From assembly GCF_902506495.1 (NCBI RefSeq), contig NZ_LR733264.1, positions 682,001-746,000 of the forward strand: a stretch of DNA of 64,000 nucleotides, given 5' to 3'. The notes under the pieces were generated by a model. It was not told the DNA's origin and did not search any database. It saw only the letters and a program-made list of their open reading frames with translations. Each line of letters opens with the position of its first letter. Within the stretch, counting starts at the first letter, position 1. The position numbers were made by a program, and so were the translations under genes. Origin of the DNA: Pseudomonas sp. 8O. GTDB lineage: Bacteria; Pseudomonadota; Gammaproteobacteria; Pseudomonadales; Pseudomonadaceae. This document shows positions 45,597 through 54,500 of this stretch, one piece after another.

Positions 45597-45698
45597 GTTA
45601 ACGCCTCGCCATCTTCTTCGGGATGATGCTCAGGAATCGGCAAGTTGTCATACAACTTGATTAAAAGTCTATGGCCGTCTTGTTTCCCGAGAAATGCG

Positions 45699-45720
45699 AA
45701 CGGGGCCGCAAGGGCCCCGT
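45699..45720. terminator. GC hairpin behind the OprD gene
   Basis: ACGGGGCC and GGCCCCGT close a short loop 15 bases after the porin stop. There is no real T run in either direction, so termination may be partial. Confidence 0.5.
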
Positions 45721-45734
45721 GATGAGTTGAGTGC

Positions 45735-46958
45735 TTACCAAAGCGCCAGGGTGTAGCTGAGAATCAGGCGGTTCTCGTTGAGATCGTTGCCGAAATTGGA
45801 GCGAACGGTGGCGTTACGCCACTTCAGCCCCAGGTTCTTCAGCGGACCGTTCTGTACCACGTAGGCGATATCGGTATTGCGTTCCCATTCCTTGCCTTCG
45901 CTGCTGCGCCCCGCCACTTCGACGTTGTCGCCGGAGATATAGCGGGTCATGAAGGTCAGACCGGGGATGCCGATGCTGGCGAAGTTGTAGTCGTAACGAA
46001 CCTGCCAGGAGCGCTCCTCGGCGTTGGCGAAGTCGTTGATCTGCACGAAGTTGACCAGGAAGGGGTCGCTGCTGGCGATGTACGGGAACGGGTCGTCACC
46101 GCTCATGCGCTGGTAGCCGGCACCGAAGGCATGACCGCCCAGGCTGTAGGTGAACATGGCGCCGAAGGCCTTGTTGTCGAGGTCGCGGAAGTTGCCGTCC
46201 TCGCGGCTTTGCGAGTAGCGCAGGTCGGTTTTGAACGACTGGCCATCGCCCAGCGGCAGCACATGCACCAGGGTGCCGTAGTACTGCTGGTAGATATCCT
46301 CGAGGGTGCCGTAGTGCAGGCCGGTGGTCAGTTGCGGGGTGATCTTGTACTCGCCGCCGCCGAACACGAAGGAATCACTGCTGCCGCCGATGCGGTTGCC
46401 GGTCATCTCGGTGTAGTCGGTGGAGCTGTTGGCCTTGATGCGGTTGATCTTGCCGCCCTGCAAGGTCAGGTTGTCGACTTCCTGTACGTTGAGCAGCGCG
46501 CCCTGGAACGTCTGCGGCAGCAGGCGTGAGTCGTTGGCCGAGACGATCGGGCTGCGAAAGTGCAGGGCGCCGACTTTCAGCGTGCTGTTGGAGAGCTTCA
46601 CCTTGCCGGTCAGGGCGAGCTTGGAGTACTCGTCCTGCGAGCCGCCGGAGCCATCGGCAGGGAGCAGGCCGCTGCCAGCGGTGCCGTCACCGGAGTCGAG
46701 CTTCACACCGAGCATCCCCAATGCATCGATACCAAAGCCGACGGTGCCCTCGGTGTAGCCGGACTCCATGCGCAGCAGAAAGCCTTGCGCCCATTCCTCG
46801 GCCTTGTCACGGGCGCCGCTTTGACGGAAATCACGGTTGAAGTAGAAGTTGCGCATCTCGACGCTGGCCTTGCTGTCAGCGATGAAATCGGCATGCGCGA
46901 GGGTTGGCAGGCCGCCGCTGAGCAACAGCGCGGATGCCAATGAGTAATGGGGTTTCAT
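45735..46958 (-). CDS. OprD-family outer-membrane porin
   Basis: This is a 407-residue porin with a signal peptide cut near AHA/DFI. The family opener DFIADSKASVEMRNFYFNRD follows, and repeated beta strands run to a C-terminal LALW. OprD-type channels admit basic amino acids or small carboxylates; sequence does not decide which. AGGAG lies ten bases before the ATG at 46958. It diverges from a LysR regulator and is likely under its control. Its neighbours suggest an organic-acid or 5-oxoproline substrate. Confidence 0.92.
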   Translation of the reverse strand: MKPHYSLASALLLSGGLPTLAHADFIADSKASVEMRNFYFNRDFRQSGARDKAEEWAQGFLLRMESGYTEGTVGFGIDALGMLGVKLDSGDGTAGSGLLPADGSGGSQDEYSKLALTGKVKLSNSTLKVGALHFRSPIVSANDSRLLPQTFQGALLNVQEVDNLTLQGGKINRIKANSSTDYTEMTGNRIGGSSDSFVFGGGEYKITPQLTTGLHYGTLEDIYQQYYGTLVHVLPLGDGQSFKTDLRYSQSREDGNFRDLDNKAFGAMFTYSLGGHAFGAGYQRMSGDDPFPYIASSDPFLVNFVQINDFANAEERSWQVRYDYNFASIGIPGLTFMTRYISGDNVEVAGRSSEGKEWERNTDIAYVVQNGPLKNLGLKWRNATVRSNFGNDLNENRLILSYTLALW

Positions 46959-47228
46959 GGTGCAGTGTCTCCTGTTGGGAGCGCGCAGCCGACGAGAGCG
47001 GCTGCTTCGCAGAGCGCGTTTTGAATGATGTTGTTGTGGTCTGCGCGGAGCGCGGCGCCATTCTTCAAAGCGTTGTTCGGCTGCGTCCAACGAGAAAAAA
47101 CAGGGGCCAGCGATAGGAAAATTCATCGGTTGCGGGAAAAACCTCTGGCATACAACCTGCTACGCCTGAGGCTGCGTGGGCGCTGCAAATCAGCCCCTGA
47201 GAAGAACATTGCGAAGAGGCGGTACGGC

Positions 47229-48173
47229 ATGAATCTGAGATTTCTCGAGACCTTCGTCTGGGTGGCACGGCTCAAGAGCTTCCGCCTGACAGCCGAGAAG
47301 CTGTTCAGCACCCAGGCGTCCATTTCCAGCCGCATTGCCGCGCTCGAAGATGAACTCGGTACCCGTCTTTTTCTGCGTGATTCCAAGGGCGTATCGCTGA
47401 CCCCGGAAGGGCAGAAGGTGCTCGAATATGCCGAGCGCATGATCGACACCATGCAGGCCTTGAAGCAGTCGATCAGCGACACCGGCAACATACAGGGGCG
47501 TATTCGCGTCGGGGCGATGGATACCGTCATTCACACCTGGTTGAGTCCGTTCGTAACACGGGTGATGGAGCGCTACCCTGCAGTAGAGATCGAACTGACC
47601 GCTGACACCGCGCGCAACCTCAACGAGCAATTGCTCAAGGGCTATCTGGATATCGTGTTCCAGACCGACATGGTCAACGGCGACAGTGTGCGCAACCTGG
47701 AACTGGCTGCCTTTCCGGTGCGTTGGATCGTTCCGACCGGTTCGCTGTACCACCGCAGCTATGCCTCGATGGAGGAGCTTGCACGCGAGCGCATCATCAC
47801 CTTCTCGAAGAATTCGCGACCGCATCAGGACATTCTCAACTTGCTGCATGCCGGCAGCGTCAGCGCGCCACGTATCAACTGCGTCAATTCCATCGCCGCG
47901 ATGACGCGCCTGGTGCGCGACGGTTTCGGTATCGGCGCGCTGCCGCCAGCGCTGGTACATGACGAGCTCAAGCAAGGCCTGCTGAGCATTCTCGACGAAG
48001 TGCCCGAGCCACCGCCCTTGCCGGTGGTTGCCACCTGGCGCACGGGCGTGGGTCTCGAGCTCAGCGAGGACATCATCGCCCTGGCCTGCGAAGCGCTGGA
48101 CGTCTACGCCGAGGAAATGGGCGAGGCCTGCATGGCACGGGTCGCACCAGCGCCGGAACAGCAAAGCGCCTGA
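47229..48173 (+). CDS. LysR-family transcriptional regulator
   Basis: This is a 314-residue LysR regulator. Its helix-turn-helix lies in residues 1-65 (FLETFVWVARLKSFRLTAEK, STQASISSRIAALEDELGTR), and an effector-binding domain follows. GAAGAGGCGG before ATG 47229 serves as ribosome site; the longer upstream frame runs through the promoter. It diverges from the porin and precedes the TRAP genes by 210 bases, so it may regulate both. The effector is probably the transported acid, which is inference. Confidence 0.92.
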   Translation: MNLRFLETFVWVARLKSFRLTAEKLFSTQASISSRIAALEDELGTRLFLRDSKGVSLTPEGQKVLEYAERMIDTMQALKQSISDTGNIQGRIRVGAMDTVIHTWLSPFVTRVMERYPAVEIELTADTARNLNEQLLKGYLDIVFQTDMVNGDSVRNLELAAFPVRWIVPTGSLYHRSYASMEELARERIITFSKNSRPHQDILNLLHAGSVSAPRINCVNSIAAMTRLVRDGFGIGALPPALVHDELKQGLLSILDEVPEPPPLPVVATWRTGVGLELSEDIIALACEALDVYAEEMGEACMARVAPAPEQQSA

Positions 48174-48383
48174 TTAACTTCCATTCGCTGGTCTGCGGGC
48201 CCGGAAACGGCTGCCCGCTGCTGGTGCATTTGGCGCGAAAACGCCCCTTTTCATCCCATAACGATTTCCGATCATGCGCCTCCGGTTTTTCTAGTTGGAC
48301 AGGGTAGGGCGATGCGCTGAGACTCGAAATCGTCTTCCAGCCGCGCCTTGCGGCGCACAAAAAACAATGAACAGGAGAGCACC

Positions 48384-49361
48384 ATGAAAAGCATCGCATC
48401 GCGTTTCGCCATTACCGCTCTGGCTTGCGCACTGGGCTTCGGTGCCCAGGCCGCCGAGCGCTGGAACATGACCGCCGAGAACCCCGATGGCAACTTCATC
48501 ACCACCGTGGCCAAGGAGTTCGCGCAGGATGTGGAAAAAGCCAGTAACGGCGAACTGCTTATTCGCGTGCACGCCAACTCGGTGCTGTTCAAGCGCCCCG
48601 AGGTCAAGCGCGCCGTACAGACCGGCCAGGTGCAGGTGGGTGACGTACTGATGTCGGTGCTGGGCAACGAAGATCCGATCTTCGAAATCGACAGCGTGCC
48701 GTTTCTGGTGCGCAACTACGAGCAAGCCCAGGCCCTGTGGGACGCGAGCCGCCCGGCCGTGGAAGAACGCCTGGCCAAGCAGGGCATCAAGCTGCTGTAC
48801 GCCATGCCCTGGTCGCCGCAGAGCATCTTCACCAAGACGCCGATCGCGAGTATGGATGACTTCAAGGGCATGAAATTTCGTGCCTACAACCCGGCCACTT
48901 CGCGCATGACCGAATTGATGGGCGCAGTGCCGACCGTGATCCAGACCGGCGAAATCCCGCAGGCTTTCAGCACTGGCATGATCAACGGCATGCTCACCTC
49001 GCCGACCACCGGCGTGGACTCCCAGGCCTGGGATTTCTCTTCTTATTACTATGACGTCAAGGCGTTCATTCCGAAGAACTTCGTCATCGTCAACGCCCGC
49101 GCCTTCGCCCGGCTGCCGGAAGCGACCCAGGCGGCCGTGCTGGCAGCCGCCGAACGTGCCGAAAAACGTGGCTGGGCGATTGCTCAGGAGAAGACCAGTG
49201 AGCTGGTCAAGACCCTGGCCGACAATGGCATGCAAGTATCCGAGCAGGCCCCGGCGGCGGTGGAGAGCGGCTTCGAGCAGATCGGCCAGAGCATGACCGA
49301 TGAGTGGCTCAAGCGCGCCGGTGCCGATGGCAAGGCGATTCTCGATACCTACCAGCCTTGA
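48384..49361 (+). CDS. dctP: TRAP transporter solute-binding protein DctP
   Basis: This is a 325-residue DctP-type periplasmic binding protein with signal peptide cut near AQA/AER. It has the conserved TAENPDGNFITTVAKEFAQ, MKFRAYNPATSRM (with the carboxylate-binding Arg) and GAVPTVIQTGEIPQAFSTG. It delivers an organic acid to the DctQM permease. AGGAGAG lies before the ATG. A strong terminator hairpin follows directly, before dctQ. The ligand is unknown; C4 acids, keto acids and pyroglutamate are known for the family. Confidence 0.92.
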   Translation: MKSIASRFAITALACALGFGAQAAERWNMTAENPDGNFITTVAKEFAQDVEKASNGELLIRVHANSVLFKRPEVKRAVQTGQVQVGDVLMSVLGNEDPIFEIDSVPFLVRNYEQAQALWDASRPAVEERLAKQGIKLLYAMPWSPQSIFTKTPIASMDDFKGMKFRAYNPATSRMTELMGAVPTVIQTGEIPQAFSTGMINGMLTSPTTGVDSQAWDFSSYYYDVKAFIPKNFVIVNARAFARLPEATQAAVLAAAERAEKRGWAIAQEKTSELVKTLADNGMQVSEQAPAAVESGFEQIGQSMTDEWLKRAGADGKAILDTYQP

Positions 49362-49368
49362 CTCTGCT

Positions 49369-49398
49369 GCCCGCCGCTATCCTGGCGGCGGGCTTTTT
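49369..49398 (+). terminator. Hairpin terminator between dctP and dctQ
   Basis: GCCCGCCG and CGGCGGGC form a strong stem followed by five T, beginning eight bases after the dctP stop. It lies inside the operon, so part of the transcripts should end after dctP, leaving more binding protein than permease. Confidence 0.85.
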
Positions 49399-49428
49399 CT
49401 CGTGGCTTGCCCAGGGAGCCCGTTGTTC

Positions 49429-49935
49429 ATGACCCCACTGCACAAGCTCTACACCCTGTCCGGATGGTTGTCCGGCGTGTTTCTCGTCCTGATCTGCGTG
49501 TTGGTGGTGGCGCAGATCGTCGCCCGCCAACTGGGCAGCATGGTGCCTGCCGCCGATGAGTTCGCCGCTTACGCGATGGCGGCATCGGGCTTTCTCGCCT
49601 TGCCCTACGCCCTGCAGCGCGGCGCGCACATCCGTGTGGAGCTGCTGTTGCGCCTGCTGCCCGCTGGTGGCCGCCGTGTAGTCGATGTACTGGCCACGCT
49701 GGTCGGGTTGGGGATCGCTACCTATATGGCCTGGTACTGCGCGTTGTTCGTGCTGGAGTCCTATGAGTTCAAGGAAGTGTCGTCCGGCCTGTTGCCGATT
49801 CCCATGTGGCTGCCACAGCTGCCGATGCTGCTGGGCACGCTGATTCTGGTGGTGGCGATGGCCGAGCGCCTGGTGCTGAGCTGTCAGGGCAAGCGCTTCG
49901 AAGCTGTCGAAGCCGGTACGGCGATGAGCGAGTGA
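49429..49935 (+). CDS. dctQ: TRAP transporter small permease DctQ
   Basis: This is a 168-residue protein with four membrane segments and the DctQ signature VAQIVARQLGSMVPAADEFAAY, then GAHIRVELLL. It forms the small subunit of the TRAP permease with DctM. GGGAG lies before the ATG at 49429. It follows dctP across 67 bases that hold a terminator hairpin. Confidence 0.93.
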   Translation: MTPLHKLYTLSGWLSGVFLVLICVLVVAQIVARQLGSMVPAADEFAAYAMAASGFLALPYALQRGAHIRVELLLRLLPAGGRRVVDVLATLVGLGIATYMAWYCALFVLESYEFKEVSSGLLPIPMWLPQLPMLLGTLILVVAMAERLVLSCQGKRFEAVEAGTAMSE

Positions 49936-49981
49936 GCCCGCTGGCTCGACCCTTAATTGCGGCCAGCGCCGCACTGCATTC

Positions 49982-51298
49982 GTGAGTGAACCCGTGGACT
50001 ACACAATCATTACAATCACCCTGCTGCTGGCGCTGTTCGTGCTGCTTGGCGGCGGCGTCTGGGTTGCCCTGTCGTTGCTTGGCGTCGGCATCATCGGCAT
50101 GGAGCTGTTCGGCGGTGCGCCGGCCGGTTCGATCCTCGCTTCCACCAGTTGGGCGTCCAGTGCCAGCTGGACCTTGACGGCCCTGCCGCTGTTCATCTGG
50201 ATGGGCGAGATTCTCTATCGCACGCGCTTGTCCGAAGACATGTTCAACGGTCTGGCGCCCTGGATGCGCGGCCTGCCGGGGCGCCTGCTGCATGTCAATG
50301 TGTTCGGCTGTGGCCTGTTTGCGGCGGTCAGCGGCTCTTCCGCAGCCACGGCGGCCACCATCGGTCGCATCTCCCTGCCCGAGCTGAAAGCGCGCGGTTA
50401 CCCGGAGTCCATCGCCATGGGCTCGCTGGCCGGTGCCGGTACGCTCGGTTTGCTGATTCCGCCGTCGATCATGATGATCGTCTACGGGGTGGCGGCGCAG
50501 GTGTCGATCTCGCGCCTGTTCATCGCCGGCATCCTGCCGGGCCTCCTGTTGCTGGCGATCTTCAGCGGTTACCTGATGCTCTGGTCTGCCTGCAATCGCA
50601 GCAAGCTGCCGGAAGAGGGCGAGCGTCTGCCGTTCATGGACAAGCTGCGCAAGGCCAGGCTGCTGATTCCGGTGCTGGGCCTGATCATCGCGGTGATCGG
50701 CTCGATCTATGGCGGCATCGCCACGGCCACCGAGGCTGCTGCTGTTGGCGTGGTCGGTGCGCTGCTGATCGCGCTGTGCTCCGGAGCGCTGACCCGGGAA
50801 ACCTTCATGGCCAGCCTGATGGGCGCGGTGTCCACCTCGTGCATGATCTTTTTCATTCTGCTCGGTGCGGCGTACCTGACCTCGGCCATGAGCTTCACCG
50901 GTCTGCCGGCGGCGCTGGCCGACTGGATCATCGCCAAACAGCTGTCGCCGTACCTGTTGCTGCTGGCGCTGACGTTGTTCTTCATTGCCCTGGGCTGCTT
51001 CCTCGACGGCATCTCGATCATCCTGCTCACCACCGCCGTGATTCTGCCGGCGGTGCAGGCTGCCGGGATCGATCTGCTGTGGTTCGGCATCTTCGTCATC
51101 CTGGTAGTGGAAATGGCGCAGATCACCCCGCCGGTAGGCTTCAACCTGTTCGTCATTCAGAACCTCACCGGACGTAACCTGGGCGCGGTGGCGCGTGCCA
51201 GTTTCCCGTTCTTCCTCCTGCTGGTGCTGGCGGCGATCCTGATCACCTTGTTCCCGCAGATCGTGCTGGCGCTGCCCGAGGCGATGCGCGGCGCCTGA
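49982..51298 (+). CDS. dctM: TRAP transporter large permease DctM
   Basis: This is a 438-residue protein with about twelve membrane segments and DctM landmarks GSSAATAATIGRISLPELKA, GTLGLLIPPSIMMIVYG and EMAQITPPVGFNLFVIQ. It carries the sodium-coupled transport path. The start is GTG at 49982 or the in-frame GTG at 49994, which gives MDYTIITIT, closer to many homologues; neither has a clear ribosome site. A 46-base gap follows dctQ. Confidence 0.93.
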   Translation: MSEPVDYTIITITLLLALFVLLGGGVWVALSLLGVGIIGMELFGGAPAGSILASTSWASSASWTLTALPLFIWMGEILYRTRLSEDMFNGLAPWMRGLPGRLLHVNVFGCGLFAAVSGSSAATAATIGRISLPELKARGYPESIAMGSLAGAGTLGLLIPPSIMMIVYGVAAQVSISRLFIAGILPGLLLLAIFSGYLMLWSACNRSKLPEEGERLPFMDKLRKARLLIPVLGLIIAVIGSIYGGIATATEAAAVGVVGALLIALCSGALTRETFMASLMGAVSTSCMIFFILLGAAYLTSAMSFTGLPAALADWIIAKQLSPYLLLLALTLFFIALGCFLDGISIILLTTAVILPAVQAAGIDLLWFGIFVILVVEMAQITPPVGFNLFVIQNLTGRNLGAVARASFPFFLLLVLAAILITLFPQIVLALPEAMRGA

Positions 51299-51305
51299 CC
51301 TCTCG

Positions 51306-51352
51306 CCATGGCCCGTTCGCGCTCCAGTGGCGGGCCATGGGTTTTCTTTTTG
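51306..51352 (+). terminator. Terminator of the TRAP operon
   Basis: CCATGGCCCG and CGGGCCATGG form a ten-base-pair stem around a 14-base loop, followed by GTTTTCTTTTT. It lies just behind the dctM stop. Confidence 0.85.
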
Positions 51353-51568
51353 CACCGCGCCGGTGCAGCCTTGAAAGAAAATGTCGCAGCGCCGCAAGCG
51401 GTTGCAGGCCATCCCTCGTTAAGCTCGCTGGTTATATGTGACCCATCGGTCGCTCTCTTCACGCCGGTCTGCATGCGACTCGCAAGTGTCATCGTCGCTT
51501 CATGGACTAACGTTGAACTAATACCTCACGGCAGCGATGTCGAACCACCAGCCTAATGGAGCAAAACC

Positions 51569-54500
51569 ATGGCGTTCTTTACGGCGGCCAGCAAAGCCGA
51601 CTTCCAGCACCAACTGCAAGCGGCCCTGGCACAGCACGTGAGTGAGCAGGCGCTGCCACAAGTAGCCCTGTTCGCCGAACAGTTTTTCGGCATCATCGCC
51701 CTCGAGGAATTGACCCAGCGACGTCTGTCCGACCTGGTCGGTTGCACCCTGTCGGCCTGGCGCATGCTGGAGCAGTTCGATCACGCCAAGCCGCAGGTAC
51801 GCACCTTCAACCCCGATTACGAGAAGCACGGCTGGCAGTCCACCCATACAGCGGTGGAAATCCTCCATGGCGACATCCCGTTCCTGGTCGACTCGGTGCG
51901 CATGGAGCTCAATCGCCACGGCTACAGCATCCATACCCTGCAGAACAGCGTGTTCAGCGTGCGCCGTGACAAGAACGGACAACTGCTGGAGATCCTGCCG
52001 CGCGGCACCCAGGGCGAGGGCGTGCTGCAGGAAGCGTTGATGTTCCTGGAAATCGACCGCTGCTCCACCTCCGCCGAGCTGAAGACCCTGGAAAGGGCCA
52101 TTCACGAAGTCTTCGGTGACGTGCGCATGAGCGTCGCCGACTTCCAGCCGATGAAGGCCAAGGCGCGCGAACTGCTGGCCTGGCTGGATCGCGCCAAGCT
52201 CAAGGTGGACAAGGCCGAGCTGGATGAAATCAAGGTCTACCTGAACTGGTTGCTGGACAATCACTTCACCTTTCTCGGCTACGAGGAATTCACCGTCGTA
52301 CCGACCGCCGATGGCGGCAGCATGGTCTACGACGAGAAATCCCTGCTCGGGTTGTCCAAGCGCCTGCGTACCGGGCTGTCGGCCGAGGAGCTGCATATCG
52401 AAGCAGAGGCGGTGGCCTACCTGCGCGAGCCGCAGCTGCTGTCCTTCGCCAAGGCTGCGGTACCGAGCCGTGTGCATCGTCCGGCCTATCCGGATTTCGT
52501 CTCCATCCGCGAACTCGATGCCAAGGGCAACGTGGTCAAGGAATGCCGCTTCATGGGCTTGTACACCACCTCGGTGTATGCCGAGAGCGTCTGGAACATC
52601 CCCTACATCCGCCGCAAGGTGGACGTGATCAAGCAGCGTTCCGGCTTCGACAGCAGTGCTCACCTGGGCAAGGAACTGGCCCAGGTGCTGGAAGTGCTGC
52701 CGCGCGACGACCTGTTCCAGACCCCGGTGGATGACCTGTTCAACACAGCGCTTTCCATCGTGCAGATCCAGGAGCGCAACAAGATTCGCGTGTTCCTGCG
52801 CCGCGATCCCTACGGTCGCTTCTGCTACTGCCTGGCCTATGTGCCGCGTGACGTGTACTCCACCGAAACCCGCATGAAGATCCAGCAGGTGCTGATGGAG
52901 CGTCTGCAGGCCACCGATTGCGAGTTCTGGACCTTCTTCTCCGAATCGGTGCTGGCGCGCGTGCAGTTCATCCTGCGCGTCGACCCGAAGAACAAGACCC
53001 AGATCGACCCCGTGCGTCTGGAGAAGGAAGTCATCCAGGCCTGCCGTTCGTGGAAGGACGACTACGCCAGCCTGATGGTCGAAAGCCTCGGTGAAGCCCA
53101 GGGCACCAACGTGCTGGCCGAATTTCCCGGCGGCTTCCCGGCCGGCTACCGCGAGCGTTTTGCCCCACATTCGGCGGTGGTGGACATGCAGCACCTGCTC
53201 AGCCTGAGCAACGACAAGCCGCTGGTGATGAGTTTCTACCAGCCGTTGGCCCAGGCAGGGCAGCAACTGCACTGCAAGCTGTATCACGCCGATACGCCGC
53301 TGCCGTTGTCCGACGTGCTGCCGATTCTGGAGAACCTCGGCCTGCGCGTGCTTGGCGAGTTCCCCTACAAGCTGCGCCGCAATGACGGCCGCGAGTTCTG
53401 GATTCACGACTTCGCTTTCACCTATGCCGAAGGCTTGGACGTCGACATCCAGCAGCTCAACGACACCCTGCAGGACGCGTTCATTCATATCGTCGGCGGC
53501 GATGCCGAGAACGATGCGTTCAACCGCCTGGTGCTGACCGCTGCAATGCCCTGGCGTGAAGTGGCGCTGCTGCGTGCCTACGCGCGCTACCTGAAGCAGA
53601 TCCGCCTTGGCTTCGATCTCAGCTATATCGCTGCGACCCTGATCAACCACACCGATATCGCCAAGGAACTGGTGCGTCTGTTCCGCACCCGTTTCTACCT
53701 CGCCCGCAAGCTCACCGCCGAGGACCTGGAAGACAAGCAGCAGAAGCTCGAGCAGGCCATTCTGGCTGCGCTGGACAACGTCGCCGTGCTCAACGAAGAC
53801 CGCATCCTGCGTCGCTACCTGGACCTCATCAAAGCCACCCTGCGCACCAACTTCTTCCAGACCGACGCCAGCGGCGCCGCCAAATCCTACTTCAGCTTCA
53901 AACTCAGCCCCCGTCTGATTCCGGATATTCCGCGTCCGGTGCCGAAGTTCGAGATCTTCGTCTACAGCCCGCGCGTCGAGGGTGTGCACCTGCGCTTCGG
54001 CGACGTCGCCCGCGGCGGCCTGCGCTGGTCGGATCGTGAAGAGGACTTCCGTACCGAAGTGCTCGGCCTGGTCAAGGCGCAGCAGGTGAAGAATGCGGTG
54101 ATCGTGCCGATGGGCGCCAAGGGTGGCTTCGTGCCGCGCCGGATGCCGGTTGGCGGTTCGCGTGACGAGGTGCTGGCCGAGGGCATCGCCTGCTACCGCA
54201 TCTTCATCAGCGGCCTGCTGGATATCACCGACAACCTCAAGGACGGCGAGGTAGTGCCGCCGCAGAACGTGGTGCGTCACGACGCCGATGACCCCTACCT
54301 GGTGGTGGCGGCGGACAAGGGCACTGCGACCTTCTCCGATATCGCCAACGGCATCGCTGCCGAATATGACTTCTGGCTCGATGACGCCTTCGCCTCCGGC
54401 GGTTCGGCCGGCTACGACCACAAGGGCATGGGCATCACCGCCAAGGGCGGCTGGGTTTCGGTGCAACGCCACTTCCGCGAGCGCGGCATCGACGTGCAGA

